Of a stretch of 64,000 nucleotides of DNA, positions 8,384-16,723 are shown piece by piece. The stretch comes from Psychromicrobium silvestre. Lineage in GTDB: Bacteria; Actinomycetota; Actinomycetes; Actinomycetales; Micrococcaceae. The notes under the pieces are model-generated. The model was not told the DNA's origin. It did no database searches and was given only the letters and a program-made list of their open reading frames with translations. Numbering within the stretch: the stretch's first letter is position 1; the number at the start of each line of letters is the position of its first letter. Where the stretch lies: NCBI RefSeq assembly GCF_013408295.1, contig NZ_JACBYQ010000002.1, positions 124,001-188,000 on the forward strand, in the 5' to 3' direction. The translations under genes were made by a program, and so were the position numbers.

Positions 8384-9862
8384 GTGTCGAATACTCTTAG
8401 CGAAGAGGCACCACAGCCGATTCGAAGCGTGATCGCTGCCAGGATGGACCGATTACCCTGGACAAGATTCCACTGGACGGTGGTGGTTGGCCTCGGGGTT
8501 TCTTGGATCCTGGACGGCCTAGAAGTTCAGATCGTCGCCCAGAATGGCTTCGCCCATTCACTCGGTATGGACAACGCTCAAGTTGGCCTGACCGGAACCA
8601 TCTATCTACTCGGCCAGGTAGTTGGTGCACTCTTCTTCGGACGCCTGGCCGACCGGCTCGGCCGGAAACGACTCTTTATCCTCACCCTGGCCATCTACTT
8701 GGTAGCTAGCGGAATCGCTGGACTCTCCACCGATATGTGGTTCCTTTGGGTGTTCCGGTTCATAGCAGGCATGGGCATTGGCGGCGAATACACCGCGATT
8801 AACTCGGCTATCGACGAGCTGATCCCCTCGAAATATCGCGGCCGGGTGGATATCGCGGTCAACGGCACCTACTGGGCCGGTGCGGCTCTGGGCGCTGCCG
8901 CCAACTTCTTCCTGCTGCCCACCGGTAACCAGGAGTTCGCCGATAGCTGGGGTTGGCGGATCGGCTTCTTCATTGGCCCTGCCCTGGGGTTAGTCATTAT
9001 CTATCTCCGACGGCACATCCCGGAGAGTCCACGTTGGTTGGTCACCCACGGTAAAGAGCTTGAAGCCAATACCACCGTGGACAAGATCGAAAAGGATATC
9101 AAGGCTTCCGGGCGGCAGCTCAGCAAGGTCACCGATGATCAGGCCATGTTGATAGCACCGATGAAGAGCGTGCCGTTCGGCAAGGTGGTTCGGGTCTTTA
9201 TCGTGGAGTACCCGAAGCGCACCTTCCTGGGACTGAGCATGATGATCACCCAGTCCTTCCTCTACAACGCAATCTTCTTCAGCTACGCCATGGTGCTGGA
9301 AAACTTCTACGCCATTCCCAAGGGAGATATTGCTTTCTATTTCTTCCCCTTCGCGATTGGCAACCTGATCGGTCCGCTTTTGTTGGGGCCGCTCTTCGAC
9401 ACCATTGGTCGACGGAAGATGATCTTCGCTACTTACGGTCTGGCCGCCGTCGTACTGGCCATTTCCGCAGCCCTCTTCCAAGCCGACTCAATCAGCGCAA
9501 CCGTGCACGTGGTGCTCTGGTGTATCGCCTTCTTCTTCGCCTCGGCGGGAGCTTCCTCCGCTTATTTGACGGTCAGTGAGATCTTCCCACTGGAACTGCG
9601 CGGACAAGCCATTTCCTACTTCTTTGCGGTAGCGCAGATCGTTGGCTCACTTGGCCCGGTCATCTTCGGCGCACTGGTAGGCGACGGTACCGATCGCAAT
9701 CCACTGGCCGGAGGCTACTACCTGGGTGCCGCCGTGATGTTACTGGGCGGATTAATCGCCCTGTTCTTCGGCATCGACGCGGAAGGAAAGGCACTCGAAG
9801 AGGTGGCCGACCCACTCTCCAAAGTCAAAGAACCAGCAGCAGCGAAAGGATCCGAACTATGA
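8384..9862 (+). CDS. MFS transporter, metabolite:H+ symporter type
   Basis: Twelve-segment secondary carrier of 492 residues. The loop between helices 2 and 3 has GRLADRLGRKRLF, the MFS signature, and the later GGEYTAINSAIDELIPSKYRGR segment resembles sugar/aromatic acid porters. A second signature-like loop is GPLFDTIGRRK. The GTG start at 8384 is preceded by a strong AAGGAGGAG. It lies between the paa regulator and a UspA gene whose ATG overlaps its stop. Its position suggests uptake of phenylacetate or a related aromatic acid, but I see no PaaR-like palindrome directly in front of it, so the substrate remains an inference from position only. Confidence 0.9.
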   Translation: MSNTLSEEAPQPIRSVIAARMDRLPWTRFHWTVVVGLGVSWILDGLEVQIVAQNGFAHSLGMDNAQVGLTGTIYLLGQVVGALFFGRLADRLGRKRLFILTLAIYLVASGIAGLSTDMWFLWVFRFIAGMGIGGEYTAINSAIDELIPSKYRGRVDIAVNGTYWAGAALGAAANFFLLPTGNQEFADSWGWRIGFFIGPALGLVIIYLRRHIPESPRWLVTHGKELEANTTVDKIEKDIKASGRQLSKVTDDQAMLIAPMKSVPFGKVVRVFIVEYPKRTFLGLSMMITQSFLYNAIFFSYAMVLENFYAIPKGDIAFYFFPFAIGNLIGPLLLGPLFDTIGRRKMIFATYGLAAVVLAISAALFQADSISATVHVVLWCIAFFFASAGASSAYLTVSEIFPLELRGQAISYFFAVAQIVGSLGPVIFGALVGDGTDRNPLAGGYYLGAAVMLLGGLIALFFGIDAEGKALEEVADPLSKVKEPAAAKGSEL

Positions 9863-10290
9863 CGTTTATCGTGGTGGGAGTGAGTGCCTCTAGTGGCTCG
9901 CCCGGAGCGCTGCGGATGGCCGCCCGGGAATCAAAATTACGCAAGATTCCGCTGATTGCGGTGCAAGCCTGGAGCGCACCTCGCGCACCCAGTGCACCGG
10001 GTGGCAGGCCCCCAGCCGTCAGCGTGGACCCGGCTCAGCTCTTCGCTAACGCGGAGCAGGCGCTGCGGGATCAGGTGGCGGAGACCTTGCCCGAGGAGGT
10101 CGAGTGCCGATTGGTCAAGGGCTCACCCGGCAAGGTGCTGCTCAGCGAGTCCGAGGGAGCGGAACTATTGGTGGTGGACGCCCCGCGCGGCGCGATCACT
10201 CCGACTTCTCCGCTGCTGGCGCACAAGCTGGTTTACCAGACCAGCTGCCCGGTGCTGATCATGCCACCTTCGCAGGCCCAGGCGGGCTGA
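9859..10290 (+). CDS. Universal stress protein (UspA family)
   Basis: Small cytosolic alpha/beta protein of 143 residues. The N-terminal strand FIVVGVSASSGSPGALRMA carries the usual Usp start, with the nucleotide-binding aspartate replaced by serine-rich sequence. The C-terminal segment SPLLAHKLVYQTSCPVLIMP is the normal Usp ending, although the canonical G-x2-G-x9-G-S/T ATP loop is poorly kept (VDAPRGAITPTSPL). It overlaps the upstream MFS stop by four bases and is probably co-translated with it. Transporter-Usp pairs are common; its role here may be to tune the carrier. Confidence 0.85.
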   Translation: MTFIVVGVSASSGSPGALRMAARESKLRKIPLIAVQAWSAPRAPSAPGGRPPAVSVDPAQLFANAEQALRDQVAETLPEEVECRLVKGSPGKVLLSESEGAELLVVDAPRGAITPTSPLLAHKLVYQTSCPVLIMPPSQAQAG

Positions 10291-10292
10291 AT

Positions 10293-10832
10293 CTAGACCC
10301 CGCCGACTAGCTTCAAGGGAAGCAGGTCTACCTCAGGAGCCGGATCCGCCCTGAGTCTTGAGTAAGTAACGACGTCGAAACGCTGATCGTCGTACCGGAG
10401 TTTTTGCCGCTCAAGACCCTCAGGGACGAATCCGGCCCCTGTTGCAACTTTTCCCGAACCAGGGTTGTTGAGCCGGTGCCCCAGCTCGAGCCGAAAGACG
10501 TCGAGGTTACCGAACGCCCAGTCAGCCAAGGTTGCCACGGCTCGAGTGGTCAGACCCCGGCCTCTAGCCTCCGGCGCTGCCCAGTACGACATCCAGGCGG
10601 TGTTGTGCACCGTCTCGATACCGCTCAGGGTGACTCCTCCCACCGCCACTCCGGCTAGGTCCACGGCGAGCGAGCGAATCACCTTAGAGGCTCCCCAGCG
10701 CCGGGTTTCAATCCAGCGGGCAGCTTCGAGGGCATCTAAGGGGCCGCCCTGGCTGGCCATATCCGACGCTAAGAATGCCGCGATCAAGGCTTCCGCGTCT
10801 TCGGGCTGCCAGGCTCGTAAAAACGGTTGCAT
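10293..10832 (-). CDS. GNAT family N-acetyltransferase
   Basis: A RimJ/RimL-like acetyltransferase of 179 residues. The acetyl-CoA binding strand-loop is visible in WAAPEARGRGLTTRAVATLADWAF, and the following LELGHRLNNPGSGKVATGAGF is the usual C-terminal half with the Asn that often contacts the acceptor. It converges on the UspA gene with two bases between the stops and lies downstream of paaZ on the same strand (21-base gap), so it may be read as part of a paaZ transcript. Substrate unknown. Confidence 0.85.
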   Translation of the reverse strand: MQPFLRAWQPEDAEALIAAFLASDMASQGGPLDALEAARWIETRRWGASKVIRSLAVDLAGVAVGGVTLSGIETVHNTAWMSYWAAPEARGRGLTTRAVATLADWAFGNLDVFRLELGHRLNNPGSGKVATGAGFVPEGLERQKLRYDDQRFDVVTYSRLRADPAPEVDLLPLKLVGGV

Positions 10833-10853
10833 GCGCCTCCTTGGGCTAATTGT

Positions 10854-12986
10854 TTAGGAAAGCATTGACGATGTTCCCGCTCCACCATCCACCGGCTCCT
10901 GGGTCTTGGCCACCAAGGTCAACACATCGTAGGTGGCGACAATCTCATCGTGCTGATTATGCAGGATGGCATCCCAGCAAACCTCGCCATAATCCTGATC
11001 TTCGCGCGGAGTGATTTGCTTGGCTGTGAGGGTTACCCGGAAGGAATCCCCCGCCGCCAAGGGAGTAATAAAACGCAAATTCTCCAAGCCGTAGTTCGCC
11101 AGCACCGGCCCCGGAGCGGGCTCTACGAAGAGTCCGGCTGCCCAGGAGAGCAACAAATAACCGTGCGCCACGATGCCGGGAAAGAAGGGGTTGGCTGCGG
11201 CGGCCTCTTCATTGGTGTGTGCGTAGAAGGTATCGCCGGTGCTGTTCGCGAAGTCCGTGACATCCTGCAGGCTGACCTCGCGCAGCTCGGAACCAAAAGC
11301 ATCACCAATCCGCAGCTCGGCCAGGGATTTACGGAAGGGGTGCGTGCCATCGAAGTGCCGGTCCGCGCCCGGATGCCAGACGCCCGTCACCGCGGTGAGC
11401 ATATTGGGTGAGCCTTGCAGGGCGGTCCGCTGCATATGGTGGTGGACCGAGCGGATACCGCCCAGTTCCTCACCTCCGCCGGCCCGACCGGGGCCGCCGT
11501 GTACCAGATGCGGCACCGGGGCGCCGTGCCCGGTGGAACTCCTAGCGTCCTCCCGGTTAAGCACCAATACCCGGCCGTGATGAGCCGCGATTCCGGTCAC
11601 CAACTGCTGCACCACGAGCGGATCGTTGCTGCATACCGAAGCTACCAGGGAACCCGCACCCATTGCGGCCAATTGAATGGCCTGATCCAGGCTGTCATAG
11701 CCGATCACCGAGGTCACCGGGCCAAACGCTTCCAGATTGTGCACTTCCGGGGCAGCTGGATCGCTCCAGCTCAGCAGCACCGGGGACATAAATGCGCCGT
11801 CCTCCGCCGAGCCGACCGAACCGTCTCTTCTGGTGACCATAGGGGCATCCAGGGAGCCATACGCCAGCTCGCCACCGGCGTTGAGCATGGTCTGCACGGC
11901 GGCGCGCACATCGGCCAGTTGCTCCAGCGAGGCTAGGGCACCCATCGTAACCCCCTCCGCTCGGGGGTCGCCCAGGACCACCTTCTCGGTGAGCCTGGCG
12001 GAGATCGCGGCGACGACGTCGTCCTTAAGCGCGACAGGCACAATGGTGCGCCGAATGCTGGTGCACTTCTGCCCGGCTTTGACCGTCATCTCGGTGACCA
12101 CGGAGCGAACGAAGGCTTCGAATTCCGGTGTTCCGGCGGCTGCGTCTGGGCCCAGAATCGCGGCGTTAAGAGAGTCGGTTTCCGAGGTGAATCGCACCCC
12201 ACCAAACACCACCTGCGGGTGGCTCTTGAGTGCCTTGGCGGTGGAAGCGGAGCCGGTAAAAGCCACCAGATCACGGTAATCGAGTTCATCGAGCAGGGTC
12301 CGGGCGGAGCCGGAAATGAGCTGAATCGAGCCTTTAGGGAGAATCCCGGACTCAATCATCAACCGCACCATCGCCTCGGCCAGGTAGCCGGTGGGGGTGG
12401 CGGGTTTGACGATGCTGGGCACCCCAGCCAGGAAGGCGGGAGCGAATTTTTCCAGCATGCCCCAGACCGGGAAGTTGAAGGCGTTGATCTGCACCGCGAC
12501 GCCCGGGATTCGAGTATAAATATGCTCGCCCGCGAAGGACCCATCCCGGGAGAGCACCTCAAGTGGGCCGTCAATAATCACATTGGAATTGGGCAGTTCC
12601 CGGCGGCCCTTGGAGCCGAAGGTGAAGAGCACGCCGATGCCGCCATCGATATCGACCAGATTGTCGATCTTGGTGGCGCCGGTTTTGGCGGAGATTTCGT
12701 AGAGTTCCTCGCGCCGACCGTTCAGGAACTGGGCGAGTTCCTTGAGTTTGAGGGCTCGCTGGTGAAAGGTGAAGTCGGCCAGATTACGCTGCCCGGTTTC
12801 CCTGCCATAGCGGACGACGGCGGCCAGATCGAGACCTTCGGAGCTCACCTTGGCAAGCGGCTCGCCGGTATTGGCATCGCGGACAATCGGCGCCCCGGCC
12901 GGAGTGTTCTGCGGGGTCCACCAAGCTTCTTGGACGTAGCTGGGAACCGTCAGCAGTTCGGTATCAATGCTTGTCATCGTCGACAT
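10854..12986 (-). CDS. paaZ: PaaZ, bifunctional oxepin-CoA hydrolase / 3-oxo-5,6-didehydrosuberyl-CoA semialdehyde dehydrogenase
   Basis: Opens the oxepin ring of ring-rearranged phenylacetyl-CoA and oxidises the reactive aldehyde formed. Residues about 1-520 are an aldehyde dehydrogenase with INAFNFPVWGMLEKFAPAFL, SIVKPATPTGYLAEAMV, FTGSASTAKAL and the catalytic Cys308 in GQKCTSIRR. Residues about 555-700 are a MaoC-type (R)-hydratase with Asp585 and His590 in GDTFYAH, the D-x4-H pair of the family, and then PFFPGIVAHGYLLLSWAAGL. Full length (710 residues), intact linker. The ATG at 12986 lies just downstream of the best palindrome of the PaaR-like set. Confidence 0.96.
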   Translation of the reverse strand: MSTMTSIDTELLTVPSYVQEAWWTPQNTPAGAPIVRDANTGEPLAKVSSEGLDLAAVVRYGRETGQRNLADFTFHQRALKLKELAQFLNGRREELYEISAKTGATKIDNLVDIDGGIGVLFTFGSKGRRELPNSNVIIDGPLEVLSRDGSFAGEHIYTRIPGVAVQINAFNFPVWGMLEKFAPAFLAGVPSIVKPATPTGYLAEAMVRLMIESGILPKGSIQLISGSARTLLDELDYRDLVAFTGSASTAKALKSHPQVVFGGVRFTSETDSLNAAILGPDAAAGTPEFEAFVRSVVTEMTVKAGQKCTSIRRTIVPVALKDDVVAAISARLTEKVVLGDPRAEGVTMGALASLEQLADVRAAVQTMLNAGGELAYGSLDAPMVTRRDGSVGSAEDGAFMSPVLLSWSDPAAPEVHNLEAFGPVTSVIGYDSLDQAIQLAAMGAGSLVASVCSNDPLVVQQLVTGIAAHHGRVLVLNREDARSSTGHGAPVPHLVHGGPGRAGGGEELGGIRSVHHHMQRTALQGSPNMLTAVTGVWHPGADRHFDGTHPFRKSLAELRIGDAFGSELREVSLQDVTDFANSTGDTFYAHTNEEAAAANPFFPGIVAHGYLLLSWAAGLFVEPAPGPVLANYGLENLRFITPLAAGDSFRVTLTAKQITPREDQDYGEVCWDAILHNQHDEIVATYDVLTLVAKTQEPVDGGAGTSSMLS

Positions 12987-13001
12987 CCTCCATCACAGCA
13001 C

Positions 13002-13025
13002 ATTACTGAACGATCGGTCAGTAAT
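13002..13025. promoter_or_regulatory. Candidate PaaR (TetR) operator upstream of paaZ
   Basis: A 24-base palindrome with arms ATTACTGA and TCAGTAAT around a CGATCG core; 11 of the 12 base pairs are symmetric, the exception being 13010/13017. It begins 16 bases before the paaZ ATG, a classic position for a TetR operator over the promoter or start region. It is the best of three related sites in the window. Confidence 0.8.
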
Positions 13026-13192
13026 CCACCAAGTCTAACCCACCCACCCCACCCCGCCAAGCGTTACCCAGTTGTCCCACTGGGTGTTACTGGAGGGGCA
13101 GAAATACAGGGAAAATCGCCACATTGGCAACACCTGCAACACCGAATGGGATAACTGGGTTGAGTTTGGAGCGAGTTTGAGTCGCCGGGAGG
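13026..13192. other. Intergenic region upstream of paaZ
   Basis: About 170 bases with no credible gene. It begins with a C-rich, A/C-only-like stretch (about 13035-13058) and contains a short hairpin, ACCCAGT (13066-13072) with ACTGGGT (13079-13085), within a longer imperfect repeat of GTTAC. On the minus strand it would lie just after the methyltransferase stop and ahead of the paaZ promoter, so it may end methyltransferase transcription, but there is no T-run. Confidence 0.4.
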
Positions 13193-13960
13193 CTAGGGGG
13201 TACTGGTAATGAGGACGAGGGAGCCTTCGAAGAAGGGCTGGGTCCTGAGCTCGCCGTGGCGCTCATCCCAGCTTCCGTTGAGCAAATCTGCTTCCAGGCT
13301 TGCTACCGACTCCGCCGCTTCCTGCGAACCGAGGAAACTCCAAGCGGAATTAGCCTGCCGAGCACCCGGATCGAGCAACATCTCCGGCCTGCCATAGTAG
13401 GCCTCGCCAAAACCATCACTGCACTGCAGCGGGATCGGCACGGTTTGGACCTTTGCCTTGCCCAGGATGTCCGCGATGCGTTGCGGATCGGGGTAGCGGC
13501 TGGCCTCGGTGGCAATCACTTCGGGCGCATAATCGACCAGCCAGAACCGGTCCAATAAGGCCGGATCACAGCTCAGGATAATTACCGGCCCTCGGGTCAC
13601 TCGGCGCATCTCGCTGAGCCCTTGTTCCAGATCCTGCCACTGATGCACCGTGAAGGTGGCCATTGAAGCGTCGAAGGAATCGTCAGGAAATGGCAGGCTC
13701 TCCGAGCTGGCGTCAATCGCCCGGCTAAGTTCGGACGGGCGCTGCGCTCGCATGGTGGCGCTTGGTTCGACGGCGGTCACCTCCCGGTCTCGCGGCTCAT
13801 AAGAACCGGCCCCGGCGCCGACATTGAGTACCGTTCGAGCGTCACCGAGAGCCGTCTCGATGTATTGGGCGATCAGCGGTTCCGGCCTGCGGTAGTTTGA
13901 GTACCCCAGACCGATCTGACCATAATTCGCATCCCCGACGCTGCCGTCGTCGTAACTCAT
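13193..13960 (-). CDS. Class I SAM-dependent methyltransferase (Methyltransf_11 type)
   Basis: Predicted small-molecule methyltransferase of 255 residues. Motif I is VLNVGAGAGSYEP (about 40-52), motif II the acidic TAVEPS strand end, and motif IV is SLPFPDDSFDASMATFTVHQ; the conserved opening YGQIGLGYSNYRRPEP identifies a subgroup common in actinobacteria. The substrate is unknown. It is divergent from the hotdog thioesterase with only 25 bases between the two start codons, so the promoters must overlap. Confidence 0.88.
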   Translation of the reverse strand: MSYDDGSVGDANYGQIGLGYSNYRRPEPLIAQYIETALGDARTVLNVGAGAGSYEPRDREVTAVEPSATMRAQRPSELSRAIDASSESLPFPDDSFDASMATFTVHQWQDLEQGLSEMRRVTRGPVIILSCDPALLDRFWLVDYAPEVIATEASRYPDPQRIADILGKAKVQTVPIPLQCSDGFGEAYYGRPEMLLDPGARQANSAWSFLGSQEAAESVASLEADLLNGSWDERHGELRTQPFFEGSLVLITSTP

Positions 13961-13985
13961 ACCCTGAGCCTAATAGGCTTGGATC
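13961..13985. promoter_or_regulatory. 25-base divergent promoter region with palindromic centre
   Basis: The two ATG codons at 13960 (minus) and 13986 (plus) flank a palindrome AGCCT-AAT-AGGCT at 13967-13979. The centre provides TAATAG on one strand and TATTAG on the other, at a distance that would put transcription starts at or beside both ATG codons. No Shine-Dalgarno sequence fits on either side, so both genes are probably leaderless. Confidence 0.45.
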
Positions 13986-14381
13986 ATGAACGAACAGTGG
14001 AAGATCGTCCTCGGCGAGTTGGACGAGAAGATGGGTGTGCAGATCCTCGAAGAGTCCATTGACCGGGTGGTAGCGACGATGCCGGTAGCGGGAAATCGGC
14101 AATCCTTCGGGCTGCTGCACGGCGGCGCCTCACTGGCCATCGGGGAAGCCGTGGGCTCCTGGGCCGCGGTGATCTATGCTTCCACCCTGGGCAAAACAGC
14201 CGTAGGCGTGGATGTCTCAGCCACGCACCACAAATCGGCGCGGGAAGGCATCATCACGGTCACCGCCACCCCGCTGCAACTGGGCCGCACGCTAACCAGC
14301 CATCAGGTGATCATCGCCAATGAATCCGGCGAGCGGCTTTGCACGCTGCGAATCAGCAATCTATTACTGGACCGGAAGTAA
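13986..14381 (+). CDS. Hotdog-fold acyl-CoA thioesterase (PaaI-like, MenI-like)
   Basis: A 131-residue thioesterase of the PaaI/YbdB group. The motif RQSFGLLHGGASLAIGEAVG contains the conserved His-Gly-Gly and the catalytic glutamate at the position where PaaI itself has Asp, as in 4-hydroxybenzoyl-CoA, DHNA-CoA and EntH-type esterases. GVDVSATHHKSAREG is the matching second strand. It could serve as DHNA-CoA thioesterase in menaquinone synthesis (menB, menE and menA are about 8 kb away) or as a housekeeping proofreading esterase; sequence alone does not decide. Confidence 0.88.
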   Translation: MNEQWKIVLGELDEKMGVQILEESIDRVVATMPVAGNRQSFGLLHGGASLAIGEAVGSWAAVIYASTLGKTAVGVDVSATHHKSAREGIITVTATPLQLGRTLTSHQVIIANESGERLCTLRISNLLLDRK

Positions 14382-14390
14382 GACCAACCT

Positions 14391-14525
14391 TCACTCCTTA
14401 GGCACTTCGACCTGGCAGCCGCGCAGATCGGCATCCGTTGCCCCTAAATGCGCCGCTACCACCGGGCGCAAAAAGGGGAAACGGGTGCCGAATTCTGGAA
14501 AGTAGCCAGAACAGATCACTGTCGA
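14391..14525 (-). pseudogene. C-terminal remnant of an unidentified protein
   Basis: Between the hotdog gene and the next GNAT, the minus strand has a stretch that reads like real protein: CSGYFPEFGTRFPFLRPVVA, then AAHLGATDADLRGCQVEVPK and a stop at 14391. Its G/C-rich third positions match local genes. Upstream the frame runs into the antisense of the GNAT gene and has no plausible start or domain of its own. I read it as the 3' end of a gene whose body has been lost; I do not recognise the family. Confidence 0.4.
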
Positions 14526-14542
14526 TGTAGAACGGAACCGGG

Positions 14543-15136
14543 TCAGCGCTCCTTCTGCAGCCGGAATTCCAGCCCCGACTTCACCATCGGCCACTCGGAG
14601 GCAATAATCGAGAACACCACGGTATCCCGCACAGTGCCGTCCGGCATCCGCAGATGCGCCCGCAGCACGCCATCCTGCTTCGCCCCCAGCCGGGCAATTG
14701 CTTCGCGGGACTGCTGGTTCATCCAGTGGGTGTGAAACTCGACGGCGGTGCAGCCTAGGTTCTCGAAGGCATGTCTCAGCAGGAGCAGCTTCGAATCGGG
14801 ATTGGTCCCGCTCCCCTGTGCACCGGCGGCATTCCAGGTGTATCCGATCTCCAGCCGAGGGGTCTGCACATCGATATCGCAATAAGTGGTCATGCCGATG
14901 ATCTTGCCGTCGCTCAGCCTGCGAGTGGTGAAGGGAAGCATTGAACCCGCCTGCTGAAGCTCCAGCCGTCGCTCAATCTCGGCTCGCATCTGCTCCGGCC
15001 TGGGCACCCTGGTGTACCAGAGCTTCCACAGCTCTCCATCTTGAACCGCTTCCACCAGACCGTCGTGGTGTTCCACAACTAACGGTTCCAACTGCACATA
15101 TTTACCGGTGAGAGTGACGGGTTCAAAGGTGGTCAT
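14543..15136 (-). CDS. GNAT family N-acetyltransferase (RimL type)
   Basis: A 197-residue GNAT that opens with FEPVTLTGKYVQLEPLVVEH, the common start of a RimL-like subgroup. The acetyl-CoA loop lies in AAGAQGSGTNPDSKLLLLRHAF, and EFHTHWMNQQSREAIARLGA is the typical C-terminal acceptor half. It begins 10 bases after the tyrosine phosphatase gene on the same strand and is the last gene of a run that starts at the thiolase. Substrate unknown. Confidence 0.88.
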   Translation of the reverse strand: MTTFEPVTLTGKYVQLEPLVVEHHDGLVEAVQDGELWKLWYTRVPRPEQMRAEIERRLELQQAGSMLPFTTRRLSDGKIIGMTTYCDIDVQTPRLEIGYTWNAAGAQGSGTNPDSKLLLLRHAFENLGCTAVEFHTHWMNQQSREAIARLGAKQDGVLRAHLRMPDGTVRDTVVFSIIASEWPMVKSGLEFRLQKER

Positions 15137-15145
15137 AGAACCATC

Positions 15146-15853
15146 CTAGGGGCCAAGTAGCAGGCTCCGGATAGCGCCAATCTCCTGAGCCTGGACCCCA
15201 AATTCAAGCAAATAACCTTCGACGTCGGCCTCCGCCGCAGCGGTAAGCATGGCCTGCCGGGTGCGTTTTGCCCAATCGTCGAGGACCGGGTTGCTCTCGC
15301 CGGGCTGGACGCCGTCGAACTTTGGATCGGAAGGAGCACTCACCCGCACACCGGTCTCGTAATCGTCGGCAATCAGCTCCGCAGGTACCTCGGCAAGTTG
15401 CAATAGCCCCATCACGATCATGCCGGTCCGGTCGCGACCACCGGCACAGTGAATCACCACGGCACCCTCCGCCCGAGCAATGGCCCGGTAGACGGCAACG
15501 AGTTTATCCGGCCAGATCCGCATCATCGGCCAGATCGACTCGGGGGAATTCAGTATCGGGAAAACCGTCTGGAATTGAGGGTCTGACTGGTCTTCGACCG
15601 GCAGCAAGTGCACTTTGATACTGAAGAGTTCGGAGACCGTCGGATCATTCGATCTACGCCCCGCCTCGTCCGCGTTCCGCAGGTCAATGATGGTGCGCAC
15701 ACCGGCGTCATGCATCTGCTGCCAACCAGCCTGGCTGAGTGACTCACGGCGAGCCATCCGGAACACCCGGCCCGGCAGAACTTCGCCTAGCCCGCCTAGA
15801 TCTCGCGCGTTGAACGCGCCTTCCCAATCCACCTCACGCGGCAATTCAATCAT
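15146..15853 (-). CDS. Tyrosine-protein phosphatase (Tyr_phosphatase_3 family)
   Basis: A 235-residue phosphatase related to actinobacterial PtpB/SiwA-like enzymes. The fold start FNARDLGGL is diagnostic, and the catalytic P-loop is VIHCAGGRDRTGMIVMG, which supplies the nucleophilic cysteine and the arginine of C-x5-R. The start at 15853 gives MIELPREVDW; a TTG at 15865 in frame is less likely. Gene spacing (about 20 bases after the 3-hydroxyacyl-CoA dehydrogenase) suggests read-through from the phenylacetate operon, but nothing links it functionally to that pathway. Confidence 0.9.
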   Translation of the reverse strand: MIELPREVDWEGAFNARDLGGLGEVLPGRVFRMARRESLSQAGWQQMHDAGVRTIIDLRNADEAGRRSNDPTVSELFSIKVHLLPVEDQSDPQFQTVFPILNSPESIWPMMRIWPDKLVAVYRAIARAEGAVVIHCAGGRDRTGMIVMGLLQLAEVPAELIADDYETGVRVSAPSDPKFDGVQPGESNPVLDDWAKRTRQAMLTAAAEADVEGYLLEFGVQAQEIGAIRSLLLGP

Positions 15854-15874
15854 CGCCTCAGTCAATCAGAGCGA

Positions 15875-16723
15875 CTACCAAGTAAAGAAACCCTGGCCGC
15901 TCTTCCGCCCTAGTTCCCCGCGCGCTACCTTATCGCGCAGGATCTGGGGCGGCTCAAAGCGCTCCCCCAGCGTGGATGCAAGGTACTCAGCAATGCCCAA
16001 TCGCACATCGAGCCCCACCACATCGGTGGTCCGCAAGGGCCCCATCGGATGCTTGTACCCCAGCTCCATCGCGGTGTCGATGTCCTCGGCGGAAGCCACC
16101 TCTTCTTCGACCATCCGCATTGCCTCCAGGGCAATGGCAACGCCTAAACGTGAAGACGCAAAGCCCGGCGCGTCTCGAACGACGACGGCCCGCTTGCCCA
16201 GCGCTTCAACCCAGCCCCGCGCTTCGGTCACCAGCGAATCGGCGGTTCGCTCACCCACCACCACCTCGACCAGGGTCGAAGCCGGAACCGGATTGAAGAA
16301 GTGCAGACCGAGGAATTGCTCCGGCCGCGCCAGCATTCCGGCCAGGGCATTGACCGAAAGCGATGAGGTATTGGTGGCTAAGACAGCTTCAGCGGAAAGA
16401 ACGCTCTCTGCGCGCTGCAGCGCGGAAACCTTGAGCTCAAAAACCTCCGGCACCGCCTCGATCACCAGTGAAGAGCCGCCCAGCTCTTCCACCGAAGTCA
16501 GCACGGAAAGCCGCTCCAGAGCATCCTCGACGTTGCCCGCCAGCACTCCCCGCTCCGCGGACTTCTGTACCGCTTCGGTGACCCGGCTGCGAGCGGCCGC
16601 AGCGGCGTCGTCATTGGCTTCGGCAACCGCCACCCGGCAGCCATTGACCAAAAAGGCATGGGCGATTCCCGCCCCCATTCGGCCTCCACCGATCACTCCG
16701 ACCACTGCGGGCAAACTGCTCAT
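15875..16723 (-). CDS. paaH: 3-hydroxyacyl-CoA dehydrogenase (PaaH-type)
   Basis: NAD-dependent oxidation of a 3-hydroxyacyl-CoA to 3-oxoacyl-CoA; in phenylacetate degradation the substrate is 3-hydroxyadipyl-CoA. The N-terminal Rossmann motif VIGGGRMGAGIAHAFL is followed by LATNTSSLSVNALAG, LGLHFFNPVP and the catalytic histidine. The C-terminal domain holds MELGYKHPMGPL and ends in GRKSGQGFF. At 282 residues it is the short, single-function form. Its ATG overlaps the upstream enoyl-CoA hydratase stop by four bases (ATGA), so the two are coupled; the operon and operator support a paa role. Confidence 0.92.
   Translation of the reverse strand: MSSLPAVVGVIGGGRMGAGIAHAFLVNGCRVAVAEANDDAAAAARSRVTEAVQKSAERGVLAGNVEDALERLSVLTSVEELGGSSLVIEAVPEVFELKVSALQRAESVLSAEAVLATNTSSLSVNALAGMLARPEQFLGLHFFNPVPASTLVEVVVGERTADSLVTEARGWVEALGKRAVVVRDAPGFASSRLGVAIALEAMRMVEEEVASAEDIDTAMELGYKHPMGPLRTTDVVGLDVRLGIAEYLASTLGERFEPPQILRDKVARGELGRKSGQGFFTW

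Noticed and set aside
13066-13085. Hairpin ACCCAGT/ACTGGGT as a riboswitch or terminator.
   Set aside because: Only seven base pairs and no T-run; it may be a simple repeat, so it is mentioned only as part of the intergenic description.
12219-13154. A 311-codon open frame on the plus strand, running out of paaZ into the intergenic region.
   Set aside because: It is the complement of the aldehyde dehydrogenase domain of paaZ, lacks a ribosome binding site and covers the operator.
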